Assembly (NCBI RefSeq): GCF_014654365.1
Contig: NZ_BNAY01000001.1
Coordinates: 1,693,849 to 1,757,848 of the forward strand
DNA from: Amycolatopsis oliviviridis
Lineage (GTDB): Bacteria; Actinomycetota; Actinomycetes; Mycobacteriales; Pseudonocardiaceae
DNA: 64,000 nucleotides
Direction of reading: 5' to 3'
Shown: in pieces, positions 1-8,749 of the stretch
How the letters are laid out: each line of letters opens with the position of its first letter
How positions within the stretch are numbered: position 1 is the first letter of the stretch
Made by a program: the position numbers and the translations under genes
Notes under the pieces: generated by a model
Database searches by the model: none
What the model saw: only the letters and a program-made list of their open reading frames with translations
What the model was told of the DNA's origin: nothing

Positions 1-1
1 A

Positions 2-520
2 ACCCGCGAGGTGGTGACACCGGCGGAATACCTGCGGATGGCTTCGGCCAAGACGGCGGCCCTGATCACCACGGCCGTCACCCTGGGGCCGACCCTGGCG
101 CAAAGCCCGCCCACGTTCGTCACCGCACTTGAAGGGTTCGGGCGGCATCTCGGCCTCGCCTTCCAGATCACCGACGACGTGCTGGGCATCTGGGGAGACC
201 CCCGGCTGACCGGTAAACCGATTCTGGGCGACATCAAGCGCCGCAAGCGATCCTTCCCGGTCGTCACCGCGATGGACGCCGGGACTCCCGACGCGGCATG
301 GCTGCGGCGGCTCTACCGGAGCCCGGCCGTCATCACCGACGAGCTGGCGGAGGAGGCGGCCGAAGTGATCGTCCGCACCGGCGCGCGCGAGCGGGCCGAA
401 GCGGAGGGCCGCCGCCATGTCTCCGCAGCAGTCGAACTCCTCGGGCGTCTCGGCCCCGGCAACGAAGCGGCGAAGAAGCTGGCGGAGCTGGCCCAGACCG
501 TCACGAACCGCGAACGGTGA
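2..520 (+). CDS. Polyprenyl (geranylgeranyl-type) diphosphate synthase, C-terminal part
   Basis: The reading frame is open back to the window edge, so the true start lies outside; the GTG at 11 is internal. The residues visible are the C-terminal half of an isoprenyl diphosphate synthase: the KTAAL segment, then the second aspartate-rich motif ITDDVLGIWGD followed by TGKP and a basic RRKRSFPV stretch. In this family that region binds Mg2+ and isopentenyl diphosphate. The enzyme condenses IPP with allylic diphosphates to make GGPP-like products. The chain-length-determining first Asp-rich motif is outside the window, so product length cannot be judged. A 37-codon ORF and eccC follow on the same strand. 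Confidence 0.9.
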   Translation, partial: TREVVTPAEYLRMASAKTAALITTAVTLGPTLAQSPPTFVTALEGFGRHLGLAFQITDDVLGIWGDPRLTGKPILGDIKRRKRSFPVVTAMDAGTPDAAWLRRLYRSPAVITDELAEEAAEVIVRTGARERAEAEGRRHVSAAVELLGRLGPGNEAAKKLAELAQTVTNRER

Positions 521-549
521 ACAACCCGACGAGAAAGGAACTCGCCACC

Positions 550-663
550 ATGGCACTCAAGGAACGGCACGGCGTCATCCGCCCGTCCACGTTCAGGCAG
601 CTCGCCCACGGTGTTTTCTGCTACGCGCGGACATTCGTGCGGGCGACGTTCCGCCGTAACTGA
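550..663 (+). CDS. Small basic 37-aa ORF between the prenyl synthase and eccC
   Basis: An ATG is preceded by a good purine-rich site (GAAAGGAA, about 8 nt upstream) and the ORF ends 44 nt before the eccC start. The predicted peptide is basic, with many Arg and aromatic residues and one Cys in the segment GVFCYARTFVRATF. It lies 29 nt after the prenyl synthase stop and could be co-transcribed with it. I do not recognise a family. Coding status rests only on the RBS, start and tight spacing; it could be a leader peptide for eccC or non-coding. Confidence 0.45.
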   Translation: MALKERHGVIRPSTFRQLAHGVFCYARTFVRATFRRN

Positions 664-707
664 TCGCCACACGCGCGAAGAACCTCACTCACCGAGTGGA
701 GAGCCAC

Positions 708-3700
708 ATGGCCACGACCTTGTTCCCCCGGCGCACCCGGCGGCCGAAACCGCCGTCCTCCGGCGCGGACATCGAACTGCAGCCGCCACCGAGTGTTCCC
801 GAGGACACCGGCGGCGGTGTCAGCTCGGTGCTGATGTACGCGCCGATGGGGCTCGGCTCGCTCGCGATGGTGATGATGTTCGTCCGGCCCGGAGCAGGGA
901 TCTTCGCCTATCTGGGCGGTGGCCTCATGATCCTCTCCACGATCGGCATGCTGGTCGCGCAGATGCTGCGGAACTCGGTGACGCACAAGCAGAAGCTCAA
1001 CGGGCACCGGCGTGACTACATCCGCTACCTGGCGCAGCTGCGCGGTCGCGTCCGCAAGGCGCTGACCGATCAGCAGAAGGCGGCACGCTGGATCCACCCC
1101 GATCCGCACTCCCTGTGGTCCATGGCGCTGGGCTACCGCTTGTGGGAACGCCGCCCGGCACACGACGACTTCGGCGAGGTCCGCATCGGGCTCGGCACCC
1201 AGCGGTCCTCGCTCAACCTCACCCCGCCGGACAGCAAGCCGATCGAGGATCTGGAACCGCTTTCGGCGCATGCCCTGCGCCGTTTCATGCGCGCCTATTC
1301 CACCCTGCCGAACTCGCCGATCGCGGTCTATCTCCGCGGCTTCGGCCAGATCCAGTTCAGCGGCGACGACGAGGCCGTGCTCGGCGTGCTGCGGGCCATG
1401 CTCGCCCAGCTCGTGACGGCGCACGCCCCCGGCGACGTCCGGATCGCGTTGTGCGCCACCGAGGAGCGGCTGGAGCGCTGGGACTGGCTGAAGTGGCTGC
1501 CCCACAACCAAGACCAGGAAAGCCACGACGCCGCCGGGGCCAGGCGGCTGATCACGACGAGCCTCGACGAGATCGAACTTCTCGTGGGCGGCCCCTCGTT
1601 CACCGGTCGTCCGCGATTCGAGGCGGACACGCCGATCACGGCATCGGAACCCCTCGTGGTCCTGCTGGTCGACGGTGTGTCCGTGCCTTCCGACCACCGG
1701 ATCGCCGACGAGGGCTACCGCAACGCGGTGGTGCTGGACGTCGGCGGCGCGTTGCCCTGGCAGCAGCGCCCTGACGTGCTCTTCCTCGAGATCGACGCCG
1801 ACGAGATCCGGACCGTGTCGTTCGACCGAGTCGGCAAACCGCAGACCGCGCCGCTGTGCAGCCCGGACCAGCTCAGCGCGACCGCGGCGAACGCGCTGGC
1901 CAGGACCATGGCCCGGTTCCGGATCGGCGAAGCCGCCGACGGCGACGACGAGCCGTTGGCCGTCGACTACGACCTCGCCGCGCTGCTCGGCCTGGGCGAC
2001 GTGGCGACCTTCGACCCGGTCAAGTACCGCCGCGAGCGGATGACCAGCAAGCGCAGGCTGCGCGTGCCGATCGGGATCGCCGCCAACGGGGTCCCGCTGG
2101 AGCTGGACATCAAGGAGGCCGCGGAAGACGGGATGGGACCGCACGGGCTGTGCGTGGGCGCGACCGGTTCCGGCAAGAGCGAGCTGTTGCGCACCCTGGT
2201 ACTCGCGCTGGCCACCACCCACTCTTCGGAGGATCTGAACTTCGTCCTGGTGGACTTCAAGGGTGGCGCGGCCTTCCTCGGTTTCGACCAGCTGCCGCAC
2301 ACCTCGGCGGTGATCACCAACCTGGTCGACGAGATCGAGCTGGTCGACCGGATGCAGGACGCCCTGACCGGTGAGATGAACCGGCGCCAGGAACATCTGC
2401 GAGCCGCCGGGAACTACGCTTCCCGGCGCGACTACGAGGCGGCCCGCGCCCAGGGTGTCCCGCTGGAGCCGATGCCGGCGCTGTTCGTGGTGGTCGACGA
2501 ATTCAGCGAGATGCTCACCAGCAAACCCGAGTTCATCGACGTCTTCGCGATGATCGGCAGGCTGGGCCGCAGCCTCGGTGTCCATCTCCTGCTCGCTTCC
2601 CAGCGGCTGGACGAGGGCCGGATCCACAAGGTGGAGACGCATCTGTCCTACCGGCTCGGTCTCCGGACGTTCTCGGCGATGGAGAGCCGCAGTGTGATCG
2701 GCGTCCCGGACGCCTACGAACTCCCGAACAGCCCCGGTAACGGCTACCTCCGCCCGGATACCCAGACTTTGGTGCGGTTCAAGGGGGCCTACTCGTCGGC
2801 GCCGTACCGGGTCAAACGCCGCCGGATCGACGCCGCTTCGGTCGGCCAGAACGTCGTCCCGTTCGGCACCCGGTACGTCGACCCGGCCTCCACTCCCGAA
2901 CCGGAGCCGGAAGAGATCGACGAGCAGAGCGACTCCACGGACACGATGCTGGACGTGTTGCTCGGCAGGCTGAAGGGCATCGGCCCGCGAGCCCACCAGG
3001 TGTGGCTGCCACCGTTGAAGCAGGCCCCGACCCTCGATCAGCTGCTGCCCCCGCTGGTGGACCATCCCGAACTCGGGTTCCGCCCGATCGGCGATCTGCA
3101 GACCGCTACCCTCGACGTCCCGGTCGGACTGATCGACCTGCCCGCCCAGCAACGGCGCGAGCTGCTGAGCGCGAACCTTTCGGGCAGCAAGGGAAACGTC
3201 GCGATCGTCGGTGGACCGCAGAGCGGCAAGAGCACGATGGTGCGCACGCTGATCTGTTCGCTGGCGCTGACCCACACCGCCAACGAGGTCCAGTTCTACT
3301 GCCTCGACTTCGGCGGCGGGCTCACGGCACTGGCCTCGCTCCCCCACGTCGGCAGTGTGGCCAACCGGCTGGACCGCGACCGGGTGACCCGGACGGTGCT
3401 CGAAGTGACCAACCTGATGGCGCGGCGCGAAACGATCTTCGCCGAGCACAACATCGACTCGATGGCCAGCTACCGGCGGGCCCGGCGGGAAGGCCGGTAT
3501 CTCGACCTCGATCCGTACGGCGACGTGTTCCTGATCGTCGACGGCTGGTACACGGTGCGGCAGGACTTCGAGGAGCTGGAGGAACGGTTCAGCGAACTGG
3601 CCGCCCGCGGCCTCAGCTTCGGTATCCACCTGATCATCGCCACCAACCGGTGGTCGGAGATGCGGCCGTGGTTGCGGGACGTGGTCGGCACCCGGTTCGA

Positions 3701-4679
3701 GCTGAAACTGGGCGACCCGGTCGACTCCGAGGTGAACAGCCGGTTCGCGGCGACCGTCCCGTCCATTCCCGGCCGCGGGATCACGCCGGACCGGTTGCAT
3801 TTCCTCAGCGCGCTGCCGCGTATCGACGGCCTTTCCCGGACCGACGATCTCGCCGACGCCACGGTGGAACTCGCGGAAGCGCTGACCACGCCCCAGGCGC
3901 CGAGGGCACCGCAAGTCCGGCTGTTGCCGCACAAGCTGACCGTCCGTGAGCTGCCTGGGCCCACGGCGCCGAACCCGGCCGCGGAGATGCGCGTCCCGCT
4001 CGGGGTCGAAGACGTCCACCTGGCGCCCGAGTGGCACGACTTCGACGCCAGCCCGCATCTGCTCGTCTACGGTGACGCCGAAAGCGGCAAGACGAATCTG
4101 CTCAAGCACATCGCGCGCTCGGTGGTGGCCCACCACTCCTCCAGCGAGGCGCGCGTGATGTTCGGTGACTTCCGCCGAGAGCTACGCGGCTGCATCCCGG
4201 AATCGCACCAGCTCGAATACGCCGTCGGCGCCGAAGCGTTGACGAAGTCGATCGCCGGCGCGGCGACGATCTTCGAGAAACGCATCCCCGGCCCGGAAAT
4301 CAGCCCGAGCAGGTTGCCGCTGCGTGACTGGTGGAAGGGCGGACGGCTCTACATCATCATCGACGACTTCGAGCTCGCCGAGACGGCGGGCAGCGCGGGC
4401 CCGCTGCAGCCGCTCCTGCCGGTGCTGGCACAGGGCGCCGATGTGGGTCTGCACGTGATCATCGCCCGCAGCACCTCGGGTGGCGGCCGGTCGATGTCGA
4501 ACCCGGCGATCCGCCGCATGTGGGAGCTGGGCACCCCCGCGCTGATGTTGTCCTGCCCCAAGTCGGAAGGGGCCTTCCTCGGCAACCTGAAGCCCCGGGT
4601 GCTGCCGACCGGACGTGCTCAGTTCGTGAACCGGCGCCGGTCCGTGCGGCTCGTGCAGACGCCTCTCGTCGAATCTTGA
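708..4679 (+). CDS. eccC: Type VII secretion system ATPase EccC (fused EccCa/EccCb)
   Basis: This 1323-aa protein is the T7SS motor that recognises WXG100-type substrates and powers export. Near residues 45-95 are two hydrophobic segments that anchor it in the membrane. Three FtsK/SpoIIIE-type ATPase domains follow with Walker A motifs GATGSGKSE (about residue 485), GGPQSGKST (about 835) and GDAESGKTN (about 1122). Walker B-like strands are FVVVDEFSE (D1), FLIVDGW (D2) and YIIIDDFE (D3). D2 lacks an acidic residue directly after the Walker B Asp, whereas D1 has the full DE pair. ATG at 708 is preferred because GGAG lies 5-6 nt upstream; a GTG at 696 is in frame. The gene stands alone, about 15 kb from the rest of the T7SS cluster. 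Confidence 0.96.
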   Translation: MATTLFPRRTRRPKPPSSGADIELQPPPSVPEDTGGGVSSVLMYAPMGLGSLAMVMMFVRPGAGIFAYLGGGLMILSTIGMLVAQMLRNSVTHKQKLNGHRRDYIRYLAQLRGRVRKALTDQQKAARWIHPDPHSLWSMALGYRLWERRPAHDDFGEVRIGLGTQRSSLNLTPPDSKPIEDLEPLSAHALRRFMRAYSTLPNSPIAVYLRGFGQIQFSGDDEAVLGVLRAMLAQLVTAHAPGDVRIALCATEERLERWDWLKWLPHNQDQESHDAAGARRLITTSLDEIELLVGGPSFTGRPRFEADTPITASEPLVVLLVDGVSVPSDHRIADEGYRNAVVLDVGGALPWQQRPDVLFLEIDADEIRTVSFDRVGKPQTAPLCSPDQLSATAANALARTMARFRIGEAADGDDEPLAVDYDLAALLGLGDVATFDPVKYRRERMTSKRRLRVPIGIAANGVPLELDIKEAAEDGMGPHGLCVGATGSGKSELLRTLVLALATTHSSEDLNFVLVDFKGGAAFLGFDQLPHTSAVITNLVDEIELVDRMQDALTGEMNRRQEHLRAAGNYASRRDYEAARAQGVPLEPMPALFVVVDEFSEMLTSKPEFIDVFAMIGRLGRSLGVHLLLASQRLDEGRIHKVETHLSYRLGLRTFSAMESRSVIGVPDAYELPNSPGNGYLRPDTQTLVRFKGAYSSAPYRVKRRRIDAASVGQNVVPFGTRYVDPASTPEPEPEEIDEQSDSTDTMLDVLLGRLKGIGPRAHQVWLPPLKQAPTLDQLLPPLVDHPELGFRPIGDLQTATLDVPVGLIDLPAQQRRELLSANLSGSKGNVAIVGGPQSGKSTMVRTLICSLALTHTANEVQFYCLDFGGGLTALASLPHVGSVANRLDRDRVTRTVLEVTNLMARRETIFAEHNIDSMASYRRARREGRYLDLDPYGDVFLIVDGWYTVRQDFEELEERFSELAARGLSFGIHLIIATNRWSEMRPWLRDVVGTRFELKLGDPVDSEVNSRFAATVPSIPGRGITPDRLHFLSALPRIDGLSRTDDLADATVELAEALTTPQAPRAPQVRLLPHKLTVRELPGPTAPNPAAEMRVPLGVEDVHLAPEWHDFDASPHLLVYGDAESGKTNLLKHIARSVVAHHSSSEARVMFGDFRRELRGCIPESHQLEYAVGAEALTKSIAGAATIFEKRIPGPEISPSRLPLRDWWKGGRLYIIIDDFELAETAGSAGPLQPLLPVLAQGADVGLHVIIARSTSGGGRSMSNPAIRRMWELGTPALMLSCPKSEGAFLGNLKPRVLPTGRAQFVNRRRSVRLVQTPLVES

Positions 4680-4917
4680 CGTTGGCGTCGCGAAGGTGGC
4701 TTTCACCACGCCTTTATTGAAAGGTGAGGCAGGTTGCGTGTGTGGCGTGCCGGGATCCACTGCCGCGCTAACCCCTCGCAGGCGGCTTCAAAGCAAGGCC
4801 CTGCGGCGCGGCGCCTGACAACAGCCCCAGGAGAGCTGGACGCGCTCTCGACTGTCCACAAGAGACAAAACTCGTAGCCAGAGCGCCCGATTCAGGCACT
4901 TTGGGCAACTTTCCGAC

Positions 4918-4969
4918 GGGGTCGTGAGTGGTAAAGAGGGTTAGAACCCTCTTTACCACTCACGACCCC
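4918..4969. repeat. Perfect 25-bp inverted repeat with 2-nt loop
   Basis: Left arm 4918-4942 and right arm 4945-4969 are exact reverse complements over 25 bases, separated by AG. The core is GTCGTGAGTGGTAAAGAGGG. The position, about 240 nt after the eccC stop and between convergent genes, fits a bidirectional terminator. The partial copy CCACTCACGACC near 5067 suggests a dispersed repeat family. Confidence 0.85.
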
Positions 4970-5178
4970 ACGCGCAACTGCACATAAAGGCATCACTCGG
5001 ACACGCGTTCGGCTTTGAGTGTCCCCTATGGACACCGGAGCGCGGCGCCTCACGCTTGAATACGCCACCACTCACGACCCTGTCGAAAACCGCACCGGAA
5101 ACGAAAGAAGCCGACCGCCGAAGCGGCCGGCTGAAGCATTCTGACGGAACGCGCCGTCACGGAAGTCTTCCCACCTAG

Positions 5179-5220
5179 CGGGCTGGGGACTGTCCGGGGG
5201 GCTGAACGGCCCCCAGCCCG
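5179..5220. terminator. Terminator-like hairpin downstream of the SsgA-like gene
   Basis: Ten-base arms CGGGCTGGGG (5179-5188) and CCCCAGCCCG (5211-5220) enclose a 22-nt GC-rich loop. The hairpin is about 180 nt past the minus-strand SsgA-like stop and has no obvious U-tract. Confidence 0.4.
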
Positions 5221-5403
5221 GATGCCGGCGGTGGTGGGGCCCGATCTCCCGCCGGTTCGCGCTGACGCTAACGCGCGATGAGCCGACTGGCCGTGCCGGT
5301 TGTCCTTCCGGCCAAGGCCCCTGCCCGAACAGCCGCCGGCCGAACCGAGAACCTCGGCTCCATGGCCCGGGAATCACGCTGTGAGGACCGGTATCCAAAG
5401 CCC

Positions 5404-5871
5404 TCAGCTCTCCCGTTCTCCGCCACCGACCAGGTGGCTCAGCTCACGGTCGAGATCGAACCAGCGCCATTCCTCGCCGGGAGCCACCAGGGCATGGCTG
5501 CAATCGAGGAACTCGACCAGTTCGCCCAGCCGGACGGTGAAGGTGGCCGAGCCTTCAGTCGCCATCAAGGTCACCATCACCCGCCTGGCACCGTCCGGAT
5601 CCGGACCGATCCGCACGTCTCCCTCACCCGATGGCGTGAGTATTCCCGCGGACAGAAGTTCCCTTGAGAAGAGCCATTCCGCCTCGATCGCCGTATCGCG
5701 CAGGAACCGCACCACGACGGCGAACGGATCGCTGGTGTCGTACCTCAGTTCGCAGCTCTCCGGCAGCTCCGACCCGTCGGGCAGCAGCCGCCCGAAAACG
5801 ATCTCGTGCCGGTGCGTCACGTGCCGGACCGAAAGGTCGTCCGGCGTTCCTGAATCCACTTCTCGGTTCAT
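5404..5871 (-). CDS. SsgA/SsgB-like sporulation and cell-division protein (SALP family)
   Basis: This 155-aa protein carries the family signature: LRYDTSDPFAVVVRF, then EWLFSRELLSAGILTPSGEG followed by DVRIGP, and the C-terminal FDLDRELSHLV. SALP proteins are actinomycete-specific and control septum placement and cell-wall remodelling during sporulation; SsgB recruits FtsZ. The N-terminal 30 residues are longer than in SsgB, and the RBS before ATG 5871 is weak, so a downstream start is possible. Orthology to a particular SALP subgroup cannot be decided from sequence alone. It faces away from the small membrane-protein gene at 6045. Confidence 0.88.
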   Translation of the reverse strand: MNREVDSGTPDDLSVRHVTHRHEIVFGRLLPDGSELPESCELRYDTSDPFAVVVRFLRDTAIEAEWLFSRELLSAGILTPSGEGDVRIGPDPDGARRVMVTLMATEGSATFTVRLGELVEFLDCSHALVAPGEEWRWFDLDRELSHLVGGGERES

Positions 5872-6044
5872 CCGACCAGGATCGCCGCACTGTCTTCATT
5901 CGACCTCAATCGCTCCGCCGAGGCACGGACGATCGCACACTGGGCGTTTCCGTGCGCGGATCATGCCCGAAGTTCTCTGGTATCGGACGGCCTTTTCCGG
6001 CGACCATCGACAAGCGCGGCACTCTGCCGGGGAAAGGAATCACG

Positions 6045-6437
6045 ATGCGCACCATTCACCCCACCCGCCCTCCCGCGCTGCGGATCATTTTGGCCCTGAT
6101 CGCGGCACTGACCGTCAACATGGTCATCGCGCTCGTCGCGGGGTCCCTGGACGAGGGACCGGCCACGGTCGGGCTCGACCCCACCGAGTACCTGCCGGCC
6201 ACGGTGGTGGGTTTCCTCGTCGGGTCCCTCGGCTTGAGCCTGCTCGCGCGCTTCGCGCCACGGGCGCCGCGGGTGGTCGTCCCGGTCGTTCTGGTCCTGT
6301 CGTGGATCCCCGACCTGCTCCTTCTGAACGACGGCGCGACCGCAGTCAACGTCACCGGCCTCATGATCATGCACCTCGTGGTCGGCGGCGCGGTCGTCGG
6401 CGCCTTCGCCAGGACGATCCCGGACGTGGCGCGGTGA
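6045..6437 (+). CDS. Small integral membrane protein, DUF6069-like
   Basis: The 130-aa product has four hydrophobic segments: about residues 12-33, 50-68, 78-92 and 105-122. The start is ATG 6045 after GGAAAGGAAT; upstream in-frame extension has no RBS and is not membrane-like. The layout resembles the four-helix DUF6069 family of actinobacteria, whose function is unknown. Its stop overlaps the next gene's GTG by 4 nt (GTGA), so the two are translationally coupled. Confidence 0.75.
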   Translation: MRTIHPTRPPALRIILALIAALTVNMVIALVAGSLDEGPATVGLDPTEYLPATVVGFLVGSLGLSLLARFAPRAPRVVVPVVLVLSWIPDLLLLNDGATAVNVTGLMIMHLVVGGAVVGAFARTIPDVAR

Positions 6438-6925
6438 CGGCCGCTCCCGAGACCTCGCCGCGGCTACAGGCGGCGGCCGAGTTCTATCGCGGCGCTTTCG
6501 CCTGGGACGTCGAAATCGGCGAACGTTCCCTGGCCTTGGTGCTGACCGGGGGAATAGCCGCGTTCTCCGTTCCCTTCCACACCAAGAACCAGCATCTCTT
6601 CTCGGCGCGGGACGCCGTTCCGCGCGGACCGCTGATCCTGACCCCGGGCGCGCCGTTCCGGGTGCACGCGCTCGTCGACGCGAGCGACTTCGTCATCCCG
6701 GACCAGGATCTTCCCGAGAACGTGCTGTTCCACCGTCCGCTGAGCAAGGTCCTGCTACCGCCGACGGTCGGTACCCGCGGAGCGGTTCGCTGGCTACGTG
6801 AGCCTTCGCCGCAAGAACGCTGGCTTCCTCTGGCCGCGGGGGTCTTTTCGGCACTCTCCCGGCCGAACCGCCGGAACGCCGCATATCGGCGGCGGGTGTG
6901 GCGTGACCGCAACGGCCTCAGCTGA
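6434..6925 (+). CDS. Hypothetical protein coupled to the DUF6069-like gene
   Basis: The 163-aa product starts at GTG 6434, overlapping the previous stop. The N-terminal part (AAAEFYRGAFAWDVEIGER, ALVLTGGIAAFSVP) and the later PGAPFRVHALVDASDF and TVGTRGAVRWL segments look like a folded alpha/beta domain. The beginning faintly recalls the N-terminal part of bifunctional primase/polymerase (prim-pol) domains, but no catalytic acidic triad is evident, so no function is assigned. The last 40 residues are Arg-rich. Its 3' end overlaps the convergent LuxR gene by 8 nt. Confidence 0.65.
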   Translation: MTAAPETSPRLQAAAEFYRGAFAWDVEIGERSLALVLTGGIAAFSVPFHTKNQHLFSARDAVPRGPLILTPGAPFRVHALVDASDFVIPDQDLPENVLFHRPLSKVLLPPTVGTRGAVRWLREPSPQERWLPLAAGVFSALSRPNRRNAAYRRRVWRDRNGLS

Positions 6926-7613
6926 TCACGCCGGCGCGCAGGGCCAGCAGCACCATCCGGGTCCGGTCCCCGGTCTGCAGTTTCCGCGCCATATGCGCGA
7001 GATGTCCCTTGACGGTGTTCGGCGAGACCAGGAGTTCGGTGCCGATCTCCTGGTTCGTCCGTCCGTCGGCCACCAGGCACAGAATCTCGATCTCACGTTC
7101 CGAGAGAACCGCCTTCTGCACGGCGTACTCTGCGACGACGCGTCTCTCGTCCGCCGAAGGTGACTTGCGCGCCGCGATCCGGGTCGCCGAGTCCGGCGAA
7201 TCGGCCAGGTAGCCGACGGCATCGGCGCGGAGCGCCGCCACGGCGAGACCGGGGTCACGCGAACCGGCGACCACGAGCACCCTCTCCGCTCCCCGCCGGT
7301 GCAGGTCACCCACCTGATCGACCATGGCGCGCGCGTCGCCGCCCGCGTACAGGACAGCGACATGGGTCCTGCTCGCCGCGGTCTTCCCCGCACGGAAACC
7401 GCGGGGCGTACTGCCTTCGACGACGCGCTCGGCCCCCATCCTCCGTAACCGGCCGGCGTACGCGCGCCGTCTTCGAGGATGAGGGTCCACCACCACGGCG
7501 CGGAATCGCGCGTCCCTGGGAACCTCCGGAACCCGGTCTGCCTGCTTGAGTGGCGGCCCGAAGTAGGATCTCACACGGACAAGGGGCAGCGAAGGTGAAT
7601 TATTCTCGTTCAT
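6918..7613 (-). CDS. LuxR-family regulator with a degenerate receiver domain
   Basis: The C-terminal 65 residues form a LuxR/NarL DNA-binding domain: LSEREIEILCLVADGRTNQE, then LLVSPNTVKGHLAHMARKL. The N-terminal domain (about residues 25-150) starts like a receiver with AVVVDPHPRRRRAY. The strand that should carry the phospho-accepting Asp reads HVAVLYAGGDAR, with no Asp at the expected place. It is therefore likely an atypical, phosphorylation-independent regulator. ATG 7613 is chosen because GGCGGAG lies just upstream; a longer frame to 7679 has no RBS. Target genes are unknown; the neighbouring small genes are candidates. Confidence 0.85.
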   Translation of the reverse strand: MNENNSPSLPLVRVRSYFGPPLKQADRVPEVPRDARFRAVVVDPHPRRRRAYAGRLRRMGAERVVEGSTPRGFRAGKTAASRTHVAVLYAGGDARAMVDQVGDLHRRGAERVLVVAGSRDPGLAVAALRADAVGYLADSPDSATRIAARKSPSADERRVVAEYAVQKAVLSEREIEILCLVADGRTNQEIGTELLVSPNTVKGHLAHMARKLQTGDRTRMVLLALRAGVIS

Positions 7614-7641
7614 GCTCCGCCGAATTCTAATTAGGCGGAGC
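7614..7641 (-). promoter_or_regulatory. Inverted repeat covering the RBS of the LuxR-type gene
   Basis: GCTCCGCC (7614-7621) and GGCGGAGC (7634-7641) are perfect 8-base complements around a 12-nt AT-rich loop containing GAATTC. On the minus strand the inner arm GGCGGAGC is the only purine-rich candidate RBS directly before ATG 7613. The repeat could be an operator half-site pair or an RNA hairpin that hides the RBS. Confidence 0.5.
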
Positions 7642-8079
7642 GCGCAGTCAAGGAGACAGCACGAAATTCGGCGAGACATGCCCTTTCGACCCGATCGACT
7701 CTTCAGGCACTCGCCAAATCACCGATCATCCTATGTCCGAGTCGCCGAGCCCGCAACTCCTGAAATCATCGGCGAATAACCACAAGAATGAAATGCGAAA
7801 TCCGCTCACTTTTCACGAATGCCGTCGATGTCCAACGACAATGCCCTTATTTCCCTTTTCCGCACCACCGAGCGCGGATAAAGTCTTCGTTGTGACACCC
7901 GATCGGTTCCCCCGCCGATCCCGTCACCGAAAAGAAGAAGACCGCGGCACGCTTCGTTTTCACCCATCCCCCGCCCGGAGCGGGCAGTGGTCACAACAGT
8001 TCTCGGTCACCGAGGACTCCCGGCCTTGACCGGGGCAGTGCAGGCCGATTCGCGCCCCATCGCACGGGCCTGCCGGAAC

Positions 8080-8126
8080 CCGAGGAGCCGACGACGATGC
8101 ACCCCTCATCGTCGTCGGCTCCTCGG
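8080..8126. repeat. Strong 20-bp perfect hairpin
   Basis: Arms 8080-8099 and 8107-8126 are perfect reverse complements (core GAGGAGCCGACGACGATG) around a 7-nt loop. It lies about 110 nt downstream of the minus-strand gene ending at 8239, behind a smaller hairpin at 8188-8216, so it may be a second terminator. Confidence 0.8.
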
Positions 8127-8187
8127 CGTCGTCACCGGATCCCGGAACGCGAACCTTCCTTCCCGCACGTCCAGCCCTCAGCGCGGC

Positions 8188-8216
8188 ACGGCTCACCCGA
8201 AAGCGCGGTGAGCCGT
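8188..8216 (-). terminator. Terminator hairpin after the 139-aa hypothetical gene
   Basis: ACGGCTCACC (8188-8197) pairs perfectly with GGTGAGCCGT (8207-8216) over a 9-nt loop, 22 nt past the minus-strand stop at 8239. Confidence 0.6.
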
Positions 8217-8238
8217 CCCCCTCTCCCTCCGGACCGGA

Positions 8239-8658
8239 TCAAGCGCTGGGCAGTGTCTCTTCGGGCACCGGACGTCCCGCGCGTTCCCAGTCGGCGAAGG
8301 TGATGACGAGGCGCTGCCACAGCAAACGATCCCCGATCTCCGCGACTTCCATCCGGGGACACTGCGAATGCTCGTCCCAATGAGTGAGGACCCGGACACC
8401 GGTGTTCGTCGCCTCGTCGACGAACAGGTGCTCGTCGAGCAGCCAATGGATGCTGCGCCGGGTGTGCGTCACCGAGGGCAGGGCCGCGTGCACGATCGCC
8501 GCGGCGGCGCGGTGCTCGATTCCGGTGATGAACACCGCGGGCGTCAGCGGGCTCTTGCGGAGAGCGTCGACGAGTACGGCCCGATCGGGCGGGCGCTTCG
8601 GAACACGACAGCGCCCGATGAAGGCCGACCGAGCGCTTTTCTCAGGAAGGTTGTTCAT
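8239..8658 (-). CDS. Hypothetical protein, 139 aa
   Basis: ATG 8658 follows a weak GAGTATG-type leader; the 49-residue upstream extension is unlikely to be translated because it reads back into the neighbouring gene's tail. The product is soluble with balanced charge. Recognisable blocks are PPDRAVLVDALRKSPLTP, GIEHRAAAAIVHAALP, WLLDEHLF, RVLTHWDEH and LLWQRLVITFADWE. I do not recognise a family, and nothing in the context indicates a function. Confidence 0.65.
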   Translation of the reverse strand: MNNLPEKSARSAFIGRCRVPKRPPDRAVLVDALRKSPLTPAVFITGIEHRAAAAIVHAALPSVTHTRRSIHWLLDEHLFVDEATNTGVRVLTHWDEHSQCPRMEVAEIGDRLLWQRLVITFADWERAGRPVPEETLPSA

Positions 8659-8749
8659 ACTCGGATATTCCCACTTCCCGCCCGGTTCGGAGAGGGTAAG
8701 TGCCATCCGTAGGGACGAACACGGGAAACAGCCGACAAAAGGGCGGCTC

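Larger units (their letters stand above)
4680..5403. other. Gene-free intergenic region with several palindromes
   Basis: This 724-nt stretch lies between the convergent eccC and SsgA-like genes. No ORF here has an RBS or recognisable product. It holds a degenerate GAAGGTGGCTTTC palindrome at 4686-4710, the long perfect palindrome listed separately, another copy of the CCACTCACGACC sequence near 5067-5079, and a terminator-like hairpin at 5179-5220. Confidence 0.7.
7642..8238. other. AT-richer intergenic region without a convincing gene
   Basis: The bases from about 7640 to 7860 are noticeably less GC-rich than the rest, as expected for upstream DNA of the minus-strand regulator. An ORF at 7733-8029 lacks an RBS and has atypical composition, so I do not call it. 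The distal part holds the two hairpins listed separately. Confidence 0.6.

Noticed and set aside
621..4136. 1171-aa ORF antisense to eccC
   Set aside because: EccC with three Walker motifs is unambiguous on the other strand.
7733..8029. 98-codon ORF in the AT-richer intergenic region
   Set aside because: No ribosome site, atypical residue composition, and it runs toward hairpins that serve the opposite gene.
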